This document shows, piece after piece, positions 10,059 through 18,558 of a stretch of 64,000 bases of DNA. The stretch is taken from positions 62,001-126,000 of the forward strand of contig JAHDVH010000005.1 of NCBI GenBank assembly GCA_023382385.1. The letters are read 5' to 3'. Below the pieces are notes generated by a model that did no database searches, had not been told where the DNA came from, and was given only the letters and a program-made list of their open reading frames with translations. How positions within the stretch are numbered: position 1 is the first letter of the stretch; the number at the start of each line of letters is the position of its first letter. The stretch comes from a bacterium. GTDB lineage: Bacteria > Electryoneota > RPQS01. Made by a program: the position numbers and the translations under genes.

Positions 10059-10586
10059 ATGACGCGCGAAATTAAAGTGATTGTCATGAGTACTCTCTTA
10101 CTACTATGGAGTTCTTCAAACCCTGAGATCTTTGCACAGTGCAATTGGGGGTATAGTCTTGCTGACCAGTCGTGTAACGACCCAGAAGTGAATACCCCAT
10201 GCGACAACGTGACAATTGCCAATTGCACAAGAGGAGCATTTAGTGCACCGTGCACCGGTACTTTTGCTCTGGCGGCTTGGGTAGCTTGCGCAGGTTCGGG
10301 GTGCGAGCATTGTATTAGCTGCGTGAAAGTTTACGAAATACTGTCATCTGGATTGGAGATTCCTATCGCGTCGATCGATAGTAGAGGAAGTGCACATGGA
10401 GCTTGTGACAATACAACAACCTGCCAACAATCAACAACTGTTGGATTGACCGCAAATACCCGTTATGCAATATATGTGTGTAAGACTTCGTGTCCGACTC
10501 ACCTAGATATCGGATGCTCCGACCAATGTGGAGCGAATTGTACCGCTAAGGGATGTTTGGGAATAGGCACCGCAAGTTGCCCATAG
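10059..10586 (+). CDS. Small secreted Cys-rich protein
   Basis: 175 residues, with AAGGAG just upstream of the ATG. The first ~26 residues form a signal peptide ending IFAQ, and the mature part has 18 Cys in about 150 residues (for example GSGCEHCISC, CSDQCGANC, KGC). This is unlike the other secreted proteins here, and I recognise no family. The even Cys count and extracytoplasmic location suggest multiple disulfides. It carries no sorting tail and no membrane anchor. The subtilase gene starts 23 nt downstream, so the two are probably co-transcribed. A sampled line of this gene (10081-10140) has 24 G+C in 60, well below neighbouring genes. Confidence 0.7.
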   Translation: MTREIKVIVMSTLLLLWSSSNPEIFAQCNWGYSLADQSCNDPEVNTPCDNVTIANCTRGAFSAPCTGTFALAAWVACAGSGCEHCISCVKVYEILSSGLEIPIASIDSRGSAHGACDNTTTCQQSTTVGLTANTRYAIYVCKTSCPTHLDIGCSDQCGANCTAKGCLGIGTASCP

Positions 10587-10609
10587 TAGTTAACAAGGGA
10601 GTGCTGAAA

Positions 10610-13600
10610 ATGGCCAAAGGTGTGTCGCCGACAACTGTACTAACATTAGTCGTTCTGCTTTGTAAACTCTCAGTTGCTTCGCACGACCCGAACAACGAGA
10701 AGTTTTCAGTTTCACTGGAAGAGCAGATTGAACAAGCTGAAGGGAATGAGCAAGTTTCCGGAATCTTGTTTCTTGATCATCGCTTGACCATGGACGACGT
10801 TTATCCGGAAGCTCTTGCGTTGCCGATGGGGCCGCGACGTGCCTATGTAGCGCGAGTTCTTAAGGATCGATTTGCTCAAATGAGTCAGAATGTCATGAAG
10901 TTTCTCGAAGACTATAAGTCAAAGGGTGACGTTACGATATTGCGTCCTTTATGGATACTTAACGGCATTCGGATAACAGCCTCGCCGTGGATTTTTCGCG
11001 CTCTATCGGATAACTTCATTGAAGTTGTCTACATCTGTGCAGACCCTGTGTTCGAAAACACTCTGGATAACGGCTGGGGTACATTCGAAATCGGATCTCC
11101 ACAGATTTGGAGTCAATTTGGTGCAAGAGGACTCGGGGTAGTCGTTGGGCATAAAGATAGCGGGATAAACTATGTTGGGTGTTCACGTTTCGAGGACAGG
11201 ATTTGGATTAACGAAGGAGAAGACATCGATCACAACGGCCGAATTGACGAGTCTGATGCGAACGGCTTGGACGATGACGGTAACGGCTACATTGACGATT
11301 TTCATGGTTGGGGATTCGACCATGACAATAATGTCGTCATCGATAATGACCCTTTTAATCAAGGATACCATGGAACGCGAACGGCTTCCGTGATTAGTAG
11401 CAACAACATCGCAGTTGACGACACAGTAAGCGTTGCTCCCGAGGCGAAACTGATGATCTTACGTGGATTCTTGACTCAGGGTGCAGTCTTTGAGTCGAGC
11501 CAATACGCGTTAGAAAAAGGCGCAAATGTGATCTCTGCGAGCCTCAGTTTCAAGCAAAACGAGTGCGGAGGATCAATACGGGAGTGTCCGAATCGCGTTG
11601 CTCACAGGTGGGTTTCCGAGATGGAGTTGGCTGCAGGGATTATCCATGCGAATTCCACGGGTAATCTTGGTTGCGGATCTGAGCCAAGGCCCCTTTGCCT
11701 CGGCACTCCTTCAGATGGTCCGCCGCCTGCAATAACCGATGCACATTGGCAGCAAGGTGGAGTCAGTTCCATTGTGTCGGTCGCAGCCTACAGCGCAAAT
11801 GGTAGCTATGACGAAACAAGTCGTCGCGGTCCAGGAGCGTGGTCTCGACAAGATGTTTGTGTTGATCCTAGAGTCCCTTTCTGTGGACCTGTGGGAACGC
11901 CGAGCGAGTATCCTCTAGTATTCGAGGATTATCCTTATCACGATGGGAGTCACGGGTTGTTAAAACCCGATCTTACTGCTCCCACGGGTGTTGAGGCTGT
12001 ATCGGGCAGTTGTGGTCAGGGAAGCATCTCCGGCACCTCCGGTGCAACACCGCATGTCGGCGGAGCATTGGCTCTTATCTATTCAGCATTTCCCGGGATA
12101 ACTCCCGAAGAAGCGTATTTAGTATTGGTAAACGGCGCGTTGGATGCAGGCGATGTTGGCCCCGATACGACGTGGGGCTTCGGCAAACTGCGATTACTGC
12201 CCGCCATTGCAGAGGGCAGACAGGACATGGGTTCGGTTGCCGGAACGGTGACGGCTTCGCAAGGCGGGCAACCTCTGTCCGGAGTGCGCGTCACAGTTGC
12301 AGGCGCGCAGGCAGTGTGGACCAATTCCAGCGGTCAATATCAGATGTATCTGCAGCCGGGAAGCTACACCGGAACCTATGAGAAGTTCGGCTATCAAACG
12401 GTCTCTCGACAAATCAACATTGTCGCTGGTCAGGTAGACGAGGGGAGTTTGACTTTAGCTTCAGCGGCAAACGCTTCGCTTGCTCTGACCGTCCGCGACC
12501 CTTACAATCAACCTGCCAACGACATTGCGGTGCGGCATGTTCTGAGCGAAACGACGGTTTACACGGATCACGCAGGCATAGCGCAATTCGACGTGATGTA
12601 TGACGGAGAGCAGGAGTTTGTGATTGCGGGGAACGTCGAGCAATACACGACGATGACGTTCGCACCGACTCTGCAGGCGGGTGCGAATGACTTGACGACT
12701 CAGTTGACCTACTCCGAGCTTGCAGGTCCGACCGGACCCGATCTGTACGGTTATTACGCGTACGATGATCTCGACGCAGGCGGACCTGATTTTGATTGGG
12801 TGGAGTTGGCCGACGGCACGGGGACAAATCTCAATCTAACGGGTGACAATTGCACGTCGCGCACGCTGCCGTTCAGTATGATGTTCTATGGCAGCTCCGC
12901 GAATGAGATTATGATCAGCGCAAACGGACACATCGAAGTCGGCACGCCGTGCACGAACGAGTGGAGCCGCTGGCCGATTCCCGTGCAAGGGTCGCCCGAC
13001 AATTACATTTCAGTTTTCTGGCAGGACTATCGCCCCGAACAGGGCGGAGGAGTGTGGTATTACAATGACGCCGCACATGGGCGCGTGGTTGTGCAGTGGG
13101 AGGACGTGCCTGAATATTTTAACAGCGGACGGGCCACGTTCCAAGTGCATATCTACGATCCCGCTGTGTTCAGCGGAGACGACGGCAACAGCGTGATCGA
13201 TATCTTCTTCCTCGAATACAGCGGCCGGCTCGAAACGTCGGTTGGAATCGAGAACTCGAGCGGCACGGACGGTTTGCAGTACGCGTTTCAGTTGAACTAT
13301 AGTCCGGGTGCGGCGCCGATTCGTGCGGGACGCGGGCTGCGTTTTACGACGGATTACATCACGTCTGCGGACGATGTGCCGGGAGTGATGCCGAAGCAAT
13401 TCGTGTTGCAGCAGAACTACCCGAACCCCTTTAATGCAAGCACGACGTTCCGCTTCGATGTTCCGCAGGAGAGCCGTGTCGCCCTTAAGCTGTTTGATGT
13501 CACCGGACGGCAGGTCGCGACGGTCTTCGACGGGCAGGTCAGCGCAGGTCAGCAGTCTGTCAACTTCGACGCGACCGGCTTGGCGACCGGACTTTACTTC

Positions 13601-13660
13601 GCTCGGTTGGAAGCACAGGGGAAGTCTGTGCAGACGAGAAAGATTCTATTCTTGAAGTAG
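10610..13660 (+). CDS. Secreted subtilisin-like (S8) protease with C-terminal sorting domain
   Basis: 1016 residues from the ATG at 10610, which has GGGAG 8 nt upstream; an earlier in-frame ATG at 10553 lies inside the preceding gene and precedes the signal peptide. Catalytic residues are visible: Asp183 (GHKDSG), His254 (YHGTRTAS) and Ser477 (SGTSGATPHVGG). A negatively charged Asn/Asp-rich loop (DIDHNGRIDE, DDGNGYIDD) between Asp and His may bind calcium. A carboxypeptidase-regulatory-like beta domain follows (AGTVTASQGGQPLSGVRVTV), then the ~200-residue module shared with other proteins here (from ~12747), then the sorting tail (QNYPNPFNAS ... LYFARLE ... KILFLK). It is predicted to act at the cell surface or to be released. 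The 5' half is poorer in G+C than the 3' half. Confidence 0.9.
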   Translation: MAKGVSPTTVLTLVVLLCKLSVASHDPNNEKFSVSLEEQIEQAEGNEQVSGILFLDHRLTMDDVYPEALALPMGPRRAYVARVLKDRFAQMSQNVMKFLEDYKSKGDVTILRPLWILNGIRITASPWIFRALSDNFIEVVYICADPVFENTLDNGWGTFEIGSPQIWSQFGARGLGVVVGHKDSGINYVGCSRFEDRIWINEGEDIDHNGRIDESDANGLDDDGNGYIDDFHGWGFDHDNNVVIDNDPFNQGYHGTRTASVISSNNIAVDDTVSVAPEAKLMILRGFLTQGAVFESSQYALEKGANVISASLSFKQNECGGSIRECPNRVAHRWVSEMELAAGIIHANSTGNLGCGSEPRPLCLGTPSDGPPPAITDAHWQQGGVSSIVSVAAYSANGSYDETSRRGPGAWSRQDVCVDPRVPFCGPVGTPSEYPLVFEDYPYHDGSHGLLKPDLTAPTGVEAVSGSCGQGSISGTSGATPHVGGALALIYSAFPGITPEEAYLVLVNGALDAGDVGPDTTWGFGKLRLLPAIAEGRQDMGSVAGTVTASQGGQPLSGVRVTVAGAQAVWTNSSGQYQMYLQPGSYTGTYEKFGYQTVSRQINIVAGQVDEGSLTLASAANASLALTVRDPYNQPANDIAVRHVLSETTVYTDHAGIAQFDVMYDGEQEFVIAGNVEQYTTMTFAPTLQAGANDLTTQLTYSELAGPTGPDLYGYYAYDDLDAGGPDFDWVELADGTGTNLNLTGDNCTSRTLPFSMMFYGSSANEIMISANGHIEVGTPCTNEWSRWPIPVQGSPDNYISVFWQDYRPEQGGGVWYYNDAAHGRVVVQWEDVPEYFNSGRATFQVHIYDPAVFSGDDGNSVIDIFFLEYSGRLETSVGIENSSGTDGLQYAFQLNYSPGAAPIRAGRGLRFTTDYITSADDVPGVMPKQFVLQQNYPNPFNASTTFRFDVPQESRVALKLFDVTGRQVATVFDGQVSAGQQSVNFDATGLATGLYFARLEAQGKSVQTRKILFLK

Positions 13661-13689
13661 GCAAGTTCCAATTGACTTGCGAGCAAGAT

Positions 13690-13723
13690 AGAAAGCCCGA
13701 TGCGAAGCTGCATCGGGCTTTCT
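13690..13723. terminator. Bidirectional intrinsic terminator
   Basis: A perfect 14-bp stem (AGAAAGCCCGATGC at 13690-13703 pairing with 13710-13723) has a 6-nt loop. Both arms end in A/T runs, so it can serve the plus-strand subtilase gene and the convergent minus-strand response-regulator gene. Confidence 0.8.
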
Positions 13724-13733
13724 GTATACCGAG

Positions 13734-13754
13734 ACCGCTCTCGCGAGGAGCGGT
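13734..13754. repeat. Short hairpin with ACCGCTC/GAGCGGT arms, copy 1
   Basis: ACCGCTC at 13734-13740 pairs with GAGCGGT at 13748-13754 around a TCGCGAG loop. The same arms recur at 38013-38030, so this may be a dispersed REP-like element. Confidence 0.4.
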
Positions 13755-13766
13755 TTACTCGCGTGG

Positions 13767-14138
13767 TTATGCCGCCGTTTTCGAGAGCGGCAGTTCTGCG
13801 ATCACTTTTCGCAGTTGGTCAATCGAAAAAGGTTTTTCCAGCAGCGCTTCGGGTCGCGGTGCGGCCAGATTCAGCGCGGCCTTATAGTGCACCCAGCCGG
13901 TGATTAGAATGACGGGAACGGCGGGATCGCTTTCTTTGATGTCTTTCAAGAGCAACAGTCCGTTGCGGTTGGGCATGTGAATGTCGGAGATGACCAGCGC
14001 GGGGTGGTGCAGCTGAAAGGCCGTCCAAGCCAGTTCACCATCCTCTGCGAGGACAGGTTCATAGCCCAAATCGGTGACACACTGGGCAAGCAAGTCCAAC
14101 ATTCCGCGGTCGTCGTCGACAACGAGGCATTTAGGCAT
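13767..14138 (-). CDS. Single-domain response regulator (CheY-like receiver)
   Basis: 123 residues, the length of a bare receiver domain. The acidic pocket is Asp8-Asp9-Asp10 (VVDDD), the phosphoacceptor is Asp52 (VISDIHMP), the switch Thr is Thr80 (LITG) and the conserved Lys is Lys102 (LEKPF). No output domain is fused, so it must act through protein-protein contact or in a phosphorelay. No histidine kinase lies in the window. It is transcribed alone on the minus strand, against the subtilase gene, and shares the terminator between them. Confidence 0.92.
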   Translation of the reverse strand: MPKCLVVDDDRGMLDLLAQCVTDLGYEPVLAEDGELAWTAFQLHHPALVISDIHMPNRNGLLLLKDIKESDPAVPVILITGWVHYKAALNLAAPRPEALLEKPFSIDQLRKVIAELPLSKTAA

Positions 14139-14500
14139 AATTATTTAGCGCTTAGTCGCATTGATTTTCTGAAGATACAACCCTAAAGTGCGCAAAGGAT
14201 GTGCCGCTCTTTTGCGGGTGGAACTTCAGGAGAGGCAAGCGGGTAAAAGTCTGAACGGCAGCCTCCTGAACAATGTTCAGGGGAAGAGAGGACTAATACG
14301 ACTCTAACACGGGATGTTTCGCGACAGCAACGCCATGTGAATATGTTGATAAGTCGAGTATTTTCATGATTTTTCAATACACTATTCGGCAGGATTTTTG
14401 GCGTTTTCGTGAAACTTTACACATGGCTGAAACGTTCATAACGTATTGACTATCTAAGTAATTGCGGACGGCAAAGATTCGCCACGATTGGTGAAATGTC
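14139..14500. other. Intergenic region with a TGAAC-N3-GTTCA palindrome
   Basis: No credible coding frame was seen. It lies between the divergent response-regulator and barrel genes. It contains CCTGAAC-AAT-GTTCAGG at 14265-14281, a perfect 7-bp inverted repeat with a 3-nt spacer, and a further CTGAAC half-site at 14251-14256. The same core (TGAAC-N3-GTTCA) recurs in the hoxE leader, so it could be an operator. Confidence 0.4.
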
Positions 14501-14531
14501 TTGCTTTTCGGCTTAGATTGTTCTATATTTG
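14501..14531 (+). promoter_or_regulatory. Promoter of the outer-membrane protein gene, FCB-type -7 box
   Basis: TTGCTT (14501-14506), a 17-nt spacer, then TATATT (14524-14529) continuing as TATATTTG. It therefore satisfies both a sigma70-like -10 and the Bacteroidetes TAnnTTTG consensus. The start codon lies 38 nt further on, behind AAGGAG. Confidence 0.7.
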
Positions 14532-14568
14532 CGCAAGTTCCGCAACAGGAAATCAAGGAGAATAACTA

Positions 14569-15732
14569 ATGACTCTTCGCAAAGTTTTGTTGACCGCTCT
14601 GGTTTTGGCGGTCGTAGCAGTGCCGATGACGTCGCAGGCGACCGTGACGCGCGTAATCGGCTTGGGCGGCTCGGACGCCAATTTCATCGTCAAGGATGCT
14701 TACAACTCAGCCATTTGGCCGCAGTTGGTGAAGCATTATGGCATGCAGTCAGGTGCCGAGTTCTACACCGGTGATGACGGATGGGACTTCCAGAAGGCGT
14801 ACATCAATTACGACTTTGGCGATGATGCTTCAGTCCTGCAGTTCGCGCTTGACAAGTTGAACTATCGTGACTACGGCTGGATGGCTGGCAACGCACTGTC
14901 ACGTCTGGACGATGTTCCGGGCGGCTACAACAAGCTGAACGTGACGTACGGTCGTCCGATGGGCGACGACATGTTGATCGGCCTTGCTCTTCATTACGCA
15001 GGCAAGACCTATGCGACCAACGAAGACGGCGGCAATATTGATGACTCATACAGCGAGATCGGCTTGCTGCTTGGTTTGACCGCCATGGAAGAGAAGCTGG
15101 ACGTATCGCTCGGCTTCCAGACGGGCAGCTGGACGGTGGAAGAAGGCGGCTCGACGGTTGCCGAAGGTGACGGCGCGAGCTCGATTATGATTGCCGGCCG
15201 CTACTGGCACGAGGCCAGCGACAGCTACAAGCTTGTTCCCAGCCTTGCGATTGGTATGCATACGGACAATGCCAAGGTGGGCGATGCTTCGAACGAGTAC
15301 AGCTCGACGATGTTCCGTCTCGGTGTCGGCAACAACTGGACGCCGAAGGACGACATGCTGGCGATTGCCGAGTTTGGCGTTCAGAGCTATGGCGAGACGA
15401 TGAAGATGGGAGCCGGCGAAGAAGTGACCGACTCCGAATTTGACATCTTCTGGCGTCTGGGTATTGAGTCCAAGATTTTCAGCTGGCTGCATGGCCGCTT
15501 CGGTGCGGAGCGTGCGTGGGTTGGCGCAACGTGGGAATCGGTCCCTGGCCAGCCCGAGTGGTCGTCCAGCGTGACGAGCACGTTCCTCGGCGCCACGGCG
15601 CATTGGAACCGCTTCCAGGCTGACTTGCTGGTGAACCCGTCGTTCCTCGGCTACGGCCCGAACTTCGTGTCCGGCTACAACGACATGATTTTCACGCAGG
15701 CTTCGGTGAAGATCAATTTCGATCAGGAATAG
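14569..15732 (+). CDS. Probable outer-membrane beta-barrel protein
   Basis: 387 residues, with AAGGAG 8 nt before the ATG. The signal peptide (MTLRKVLLTALVLAVVAVPMTSQA) is followed by alternating amphipathic strands with many Gly and aromatic residues (YINYDFGDDASVLQFALDKLNY, LLIGLGLAL-type segments), and the C-terminus is DMIFTQASVKINFDQE. The composition and strand periodicity suggest a barrel of 14-18 strands, of porin or transport type. I recognise no specific family or substrate. It has its own strong promoter (14501-14531) and its own terminator, so it is monocistronic and probably abundant. Confidence 0.7.
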   Translation: MTLRKVLLTALVLAVVAVPMTSQATVTRVIGLGGSDANFIVKDAYNSAIWPQLVKHYGMQSGAEFYTGDDGWDFQKAYINYDFGDDASVLQFALDKLNYRDYGWMAGNALSRLDDVPGGYNKLNVTYGRPMGDDMLIGLALHYAGKTYATNEDGGNIDDSYSEIGLLLGLTAMEEKLDVSLGFQTGSWTVEEGGSTVAEGDGASSIMIAGRYWHEASDSYKLVPSLAIGMHTDNAKVGDASNEYSSTMFRLGVGNNWTPKDDMLAIAEFGVQSYGETMKMGAGEEVTDSEFDIFWRLGIESKIFSWLHGRFGAERAWVGATWESVPGQPEWSSSVTSTFLGATAHWNRFQADLLVNPSFLGYGPNFVSGYNDMIFTQASVKINFDQE

Positions 15733-15758
15733 TCTGTACGACTCTTGTTTGAGAGAAT

Positions 15759-15792
15759 GCGGGGCGGCCAATCTGGCCGCCCCGCTTTGTTT
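15759..15792 (+). terminator. Intrinsic terminator after the barrel gene
   Basis: A 12-bp GC-rich stem (GCGGGGCGGCCA at 15759-15770 pairing with 15774-15785) with an ATC loop, followed by TTTGTTTC. Confidence 0.85.
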
Positions 15793-15884
15793 CCGGCAGC
15801 GCGAAAGCGCGTGGTCTGAGATCCATAGTGGTGGTCGCGCACGCTCTTTGCTCCTATGGAGCGTGATTATCCACAGGAGCCGAT

Positions 15885-17549
15885 ATGCGACCACTTACAC
15901 TTGCAATCTGCACGATGATGTTGGTGTTCTTCATCGGGGGGTGCGAAGAAGAAACAACGGAGCCCGCGACGGGGAATCCGACGCTTAGTATTCTCAGTCC
16001 TTCTGCGGGCACGGATTTAAGCGGGCTGATTCGCGTTGAGGTTTTCGGCCACGACGCGAGCGGCGGTGCGTTGGACCGAGTCGTCTACTTTGTTGACGAC
16101 GTGGGCATGTACACCGACCCAAACCCGTCTGCGGCAAGCCCATCCAGCGTTTGGGAGTGGAACAGCGAGTCGGGAGTAGATGGAAACTATTCGCTCAAAG
16201 TTGTCGGCTACGACCTGCAGGGGCGCTCGGCGACAGCGCAACGGGAAGTGACTGTCTCGAATGCGGACGCCGCCTCCGGTGTGATTCGCAGCACGGAACA
16301 CGGGACAATTCGCACGAGGTATGGAGCACAGATACGCGTGCCGCGCGGGGCCGTTCCGCTGTCCGCGCAAGGGCAAACTGCCGCGATGGTGTTCTCGATT
16401 GCCCGCGATACAACTGCGACGGCCAGTCCGCCGGCAGGTCAGACGCGAGTCTCGAACTACTATCGCTGCACGCCCGGGGGATTTGTATTCAATTATCCAG
16501 TCGAAGTGACGCTGCCATTGCTGGAAGGCGCCGACGTTGACAATCGCGAGGTGATTCTGTACCGCGTGAATCCCACCAGTGGACAGCTTGAGTGCTTTGC
16601 AGGCCGCTATGACGAAGCCTTCAATACGATATCTGCTCAGACGCATGAACTGTCGGTATGGTTTGCCGCCGCGCGGAACACCACAGGCGCGTACAGCGGC
16701 GGATGGGGATGTATCGCGTTGGAGAACGGAGCGGCGGAAGTGACATCGCTTTGCGTGGAGAGCTATCTGCTGGCTTATCCGGCGCAGGATCAGGCGTATC
16801 TACCGGAATACGGGCTGCAAGCACTTTGCGGCTCCAGCATCTACGGAATGGACGAAGTCACGCGGTTCTACTTGCCGCAGGGAGTCTACACGATTTGTAT
16901 GCAGCGGCGGGAAGTCGACGGCACGTGGCGCAGACAGTCGCGCTCAATCACAATCACTCAGTCAGCGGGGCGGGTTTGGGATGGCATGGCGAGCTGCGAA
17001 GCTGAGTGGGACGGCTTTGTCACGGATGGGACGATTTCGCCGCCGGTGAGTGGGAATTGCGGATGTGTTCCTGAGGCGTCGGTTCCGGTTGGAACGGGCG
17101 AAGTGCAGGTGACTTTGCAGTGGTTCAACACTCAGTCCATCGATCTCGATTTGTGGGTGTATGAGCCATCCGGCGAGCGTTGCTACTTTGGTCATGCGCG
17201 CACCGCAACGGGCGGAGAGCTGGACCGCGATAACCTGTGCGGGAATTACGAAAACGGGACACCGGAGAACATCTTCTGGCAAACTGCTCCGGTGGGGAAC
17301 TACTCGGTCTGGGTAGACTGGTGGTCTGACTGCGGCAATCAGATTCCGCAACAGGCTTTTAATCTGCGGATTGTGAATAGAAGTTCTGTGGAGATCTACG
17401 ACCGACTCGTGGGAAGAGATCAGACGGTGGAGGTTGTGCAGTTTCAAGTCATGCCGGGAGGAGCAATACGTTTTGCGCCGCCCGGCGCACTGTTCGAGGC
17501 TGACCCGCCTCCGCGATTGGCAAAAGAGTCATTCTTGACCCGGAAATAG
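15885..17549 (+). CDS. Multidomain lipoprotein with ZU5-like and DUF2135-like domains
   Basis: 554 residues; GGAG precedes the ATG. The lipoprotein signal ends in FFIGGC (Cys20). Residues ~33-125 resemble a bacterial Ig domain (LSILSPSAGTDLSGLIRVEVFG). Residues ~130-265 read like a ZU5 domain (GAQIRVPRGAVP, GGFVFNYPVEVTLPL). A C-terminal segment at ~400-500 (VTLQWFNTQSIDLDLWVYEP, GELDRDNLCG) matches the pattern of DUF2135/YfaP-type domains. Together these suggest a surface or periplasmic adhesion/structural lipoprotein. Assignments are from motif memory, not a search. It is a single gene between two terminators. Confidence 0.75.
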   Translation: MRPLTLAICTMMLVFFIGGCEEETTEPATGNPTLSILSPSAGTDLSGLIRVEVFGHDASGGALDRVVYFVDDVGMYTDPNPSAASPSSVWEWNSESGVDGNYSLKVVGYDLQGRSATAQREVTVSNADAASGVIRSTEHGTIRTRYGAQIRVPRGAVPLSAQGQTAAMVFSIARDTTATASPPAGQTRVSNYYRCTPGGFVFNYPVEVTLPLLEGADVDNREVILYRVNPTSGQLECFAGRYDEAFNTISAQTHELSVWFAAARNTTGAYSGGWGCIALENGAAEVTSLCVESYLLAYPAQDQAYLPEYGLQALCGSSIYGMDEVTRFYLPQGVYTICMQRREVDGTWRRQSRSITITQSAGRVWDGMASCEAEWDGFVTDGTISPPVSGNCGCVPEASVPVGTGEVQVTLQWFNTQSIDLDLWVYEPSGERCYFGHARTATGGELDRDNLCGNYENGTPENIFWQTAPVGNYSVWVDWWSDCGNQIPQQAFNLRIVNRSSVEIYDRLVGRDQTVEVVQFQVMPGGAIRFAPPGALFEADPPPRLAKESFLTRK

Positions 17550-17564
17550 AAAGTTTAGAGTGGC

Positions 17565-17600
17565 GAAACCCCCGACTGGTGTCAAAGTCGGGGGTTTCTA
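17565..17600 (+). terminator. Intrinsic terminator after the lipoprotein gene
   Basis: A 13-bp stem (GAAACCCCCGACT at 17565-17577 pairing with 17586-17598), with the second arm rich in G then T. It starts 15 nt past the stop codon. Confidence 0.85.
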
Positions 17601-18076
17601 TTTGCCAGGCTTTGCGATCATGGGTCCCGCGTCAGATCGCGCTTGGCCTCGGCTGTAGGATGGAAGCGGGCTTTTCGGCCCGTCTACAGAATTGGACAGC
17701 CCAAGACGGTTTCGTGTTGCACGGGTCATGTAAAAAAATGAAAGTATGCATCGAGAGGCGTGGCTGTTCACAGCACGGAAGTTTCGCGACAGAATTGCAT
17801 TAAAGAGTTATAGATTCGGGCATGTCATCAGGTCGGGTGAAGTGTAGAACGAACAGGAACATGCGACAGCCACAGGGTCGCGCCGCGAGAAAGTTATCTA
17901 AGGATGTGTTTTGAATTGACTTTAGGATGGGGTTGAGGCTAAATTACCTTCGCACCGTTAGACAAGTGCTGGCGATGCGGCTGACCGAAAGCAGAAGACT
18001 TGGAACCCCGCATCGACTCAGCGAGTGCTGACCATGCGGGGTTCAGTGTGAAGAGGCGGGATTGCAAAATGCAATA
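17601..18076. other. Non-coding stretch with a REP-like hairpin
   Basis: No credible gene was seen; short frames here lack family resemblance and ribosome sites. It holds an imperfect hairpin at 17654-17689 (outer TGTAG/CTACA, inner CGGGC/GCCCG around TTTTCG), a shape common among dispersed bacterial repeats. A long-range stem lies at 18003-18044 (GAACCCCGCAT pairing with ATGCGGGGTTC). Confidence 0.4.
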
Positions 18077-18098
18077 CCCGTCATCTTGGGATGACGGG
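18077..18098 (-). terminator. Hairpin downstream of tRNA-Phe
   Basis: An 8-bp stem (CCCGTCAT at 18077-18084, ATGACGGG at 18091-18098) lies 12 nt beyond the tRNA 3' end. Only a weak T-tract (ATTGCATTTTG) follows on the minus strand, so termination or processing are both possible. Confidence 0.45.
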
Positions 18099-18109
18099 CT
18101 TACTATGGG

Positions 18110-18182
<73 letters not shown>

Positions 18183-18196
18183 GAAGGGAAGACGCT

Positions 18197-18225
18197 AATT
18201 TACTGATCAACTTGGCAATAGTCAA
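18197..18225 (-). promoter_or_regulatory. Promoter of tRNA-Phe
   Basis: On the minus strand TTGACT (18220-18225), a 17-nt spacer and TAAATT (18197-18202), placed 15 bp upstream of the tRNA 5' end. This is a strong match to a housekeeping promoter. Confidence 0.75.
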
Positions 18226-18558
18226 GCCGGATCATAGAGATAGGGATGACGGTTCGAAGCGGGAATCTTGTGGGTGGACGGGTCTGCGCTATAGCTACTA
18301 TACTTACCACAAGTTTCAGATTAACAAGCATGTGACGATTGATTACTGACCCCATATTAGGGAAAAATCTCGCAGGTGTCCATTGCGGGTCGAGAATTGC
18401 AGAACTAATTTGAATTGTATAGGAGGAAATCCGCGAACTTTCCGTCAAGACGTTGTAAATACTGACCCTCCCAATTCAAGAAGGCAGAATGCGCGAGAAT
18501 TGAGAGGTTGTAAATAGTCGGCTTTGATTGTGAATATAGTGTAGGATCGGAGGAGCAT
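18226..18558. other. Intergenic region without recognisable features
   Basis: I see no gene, repeat or strong hairpin between the tRNA-Phe promoter and the start of the next gene. Its last 60 bases must hold the promoter of the GEVED gene, for which TATAGT at 18535-18540 is a possible -10, without a convincing -35. Confidence 0.4.

Noticed and set aside
10553-10609. Upstream start of the subtilase gene
   Set aside because: The ATG at 10553 overlaps the Cys-rich protein gene and adds 19 polar residues before the signal peptide, whereas 10610 has a good ribosome site.
13069-14377. Possible CRISPR or tandem array near the response regulator
   Set aside because: Only isolated dyads occur; there are no regularly spaced direct repeats anywhere in the window.
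17579-17803. 74-codon frame between the lipoprotein gene and tRNA-Phe
   Set aside because: It begins inside the terminator hairpin, has no ribosome-binding site and no recognisable sequence.
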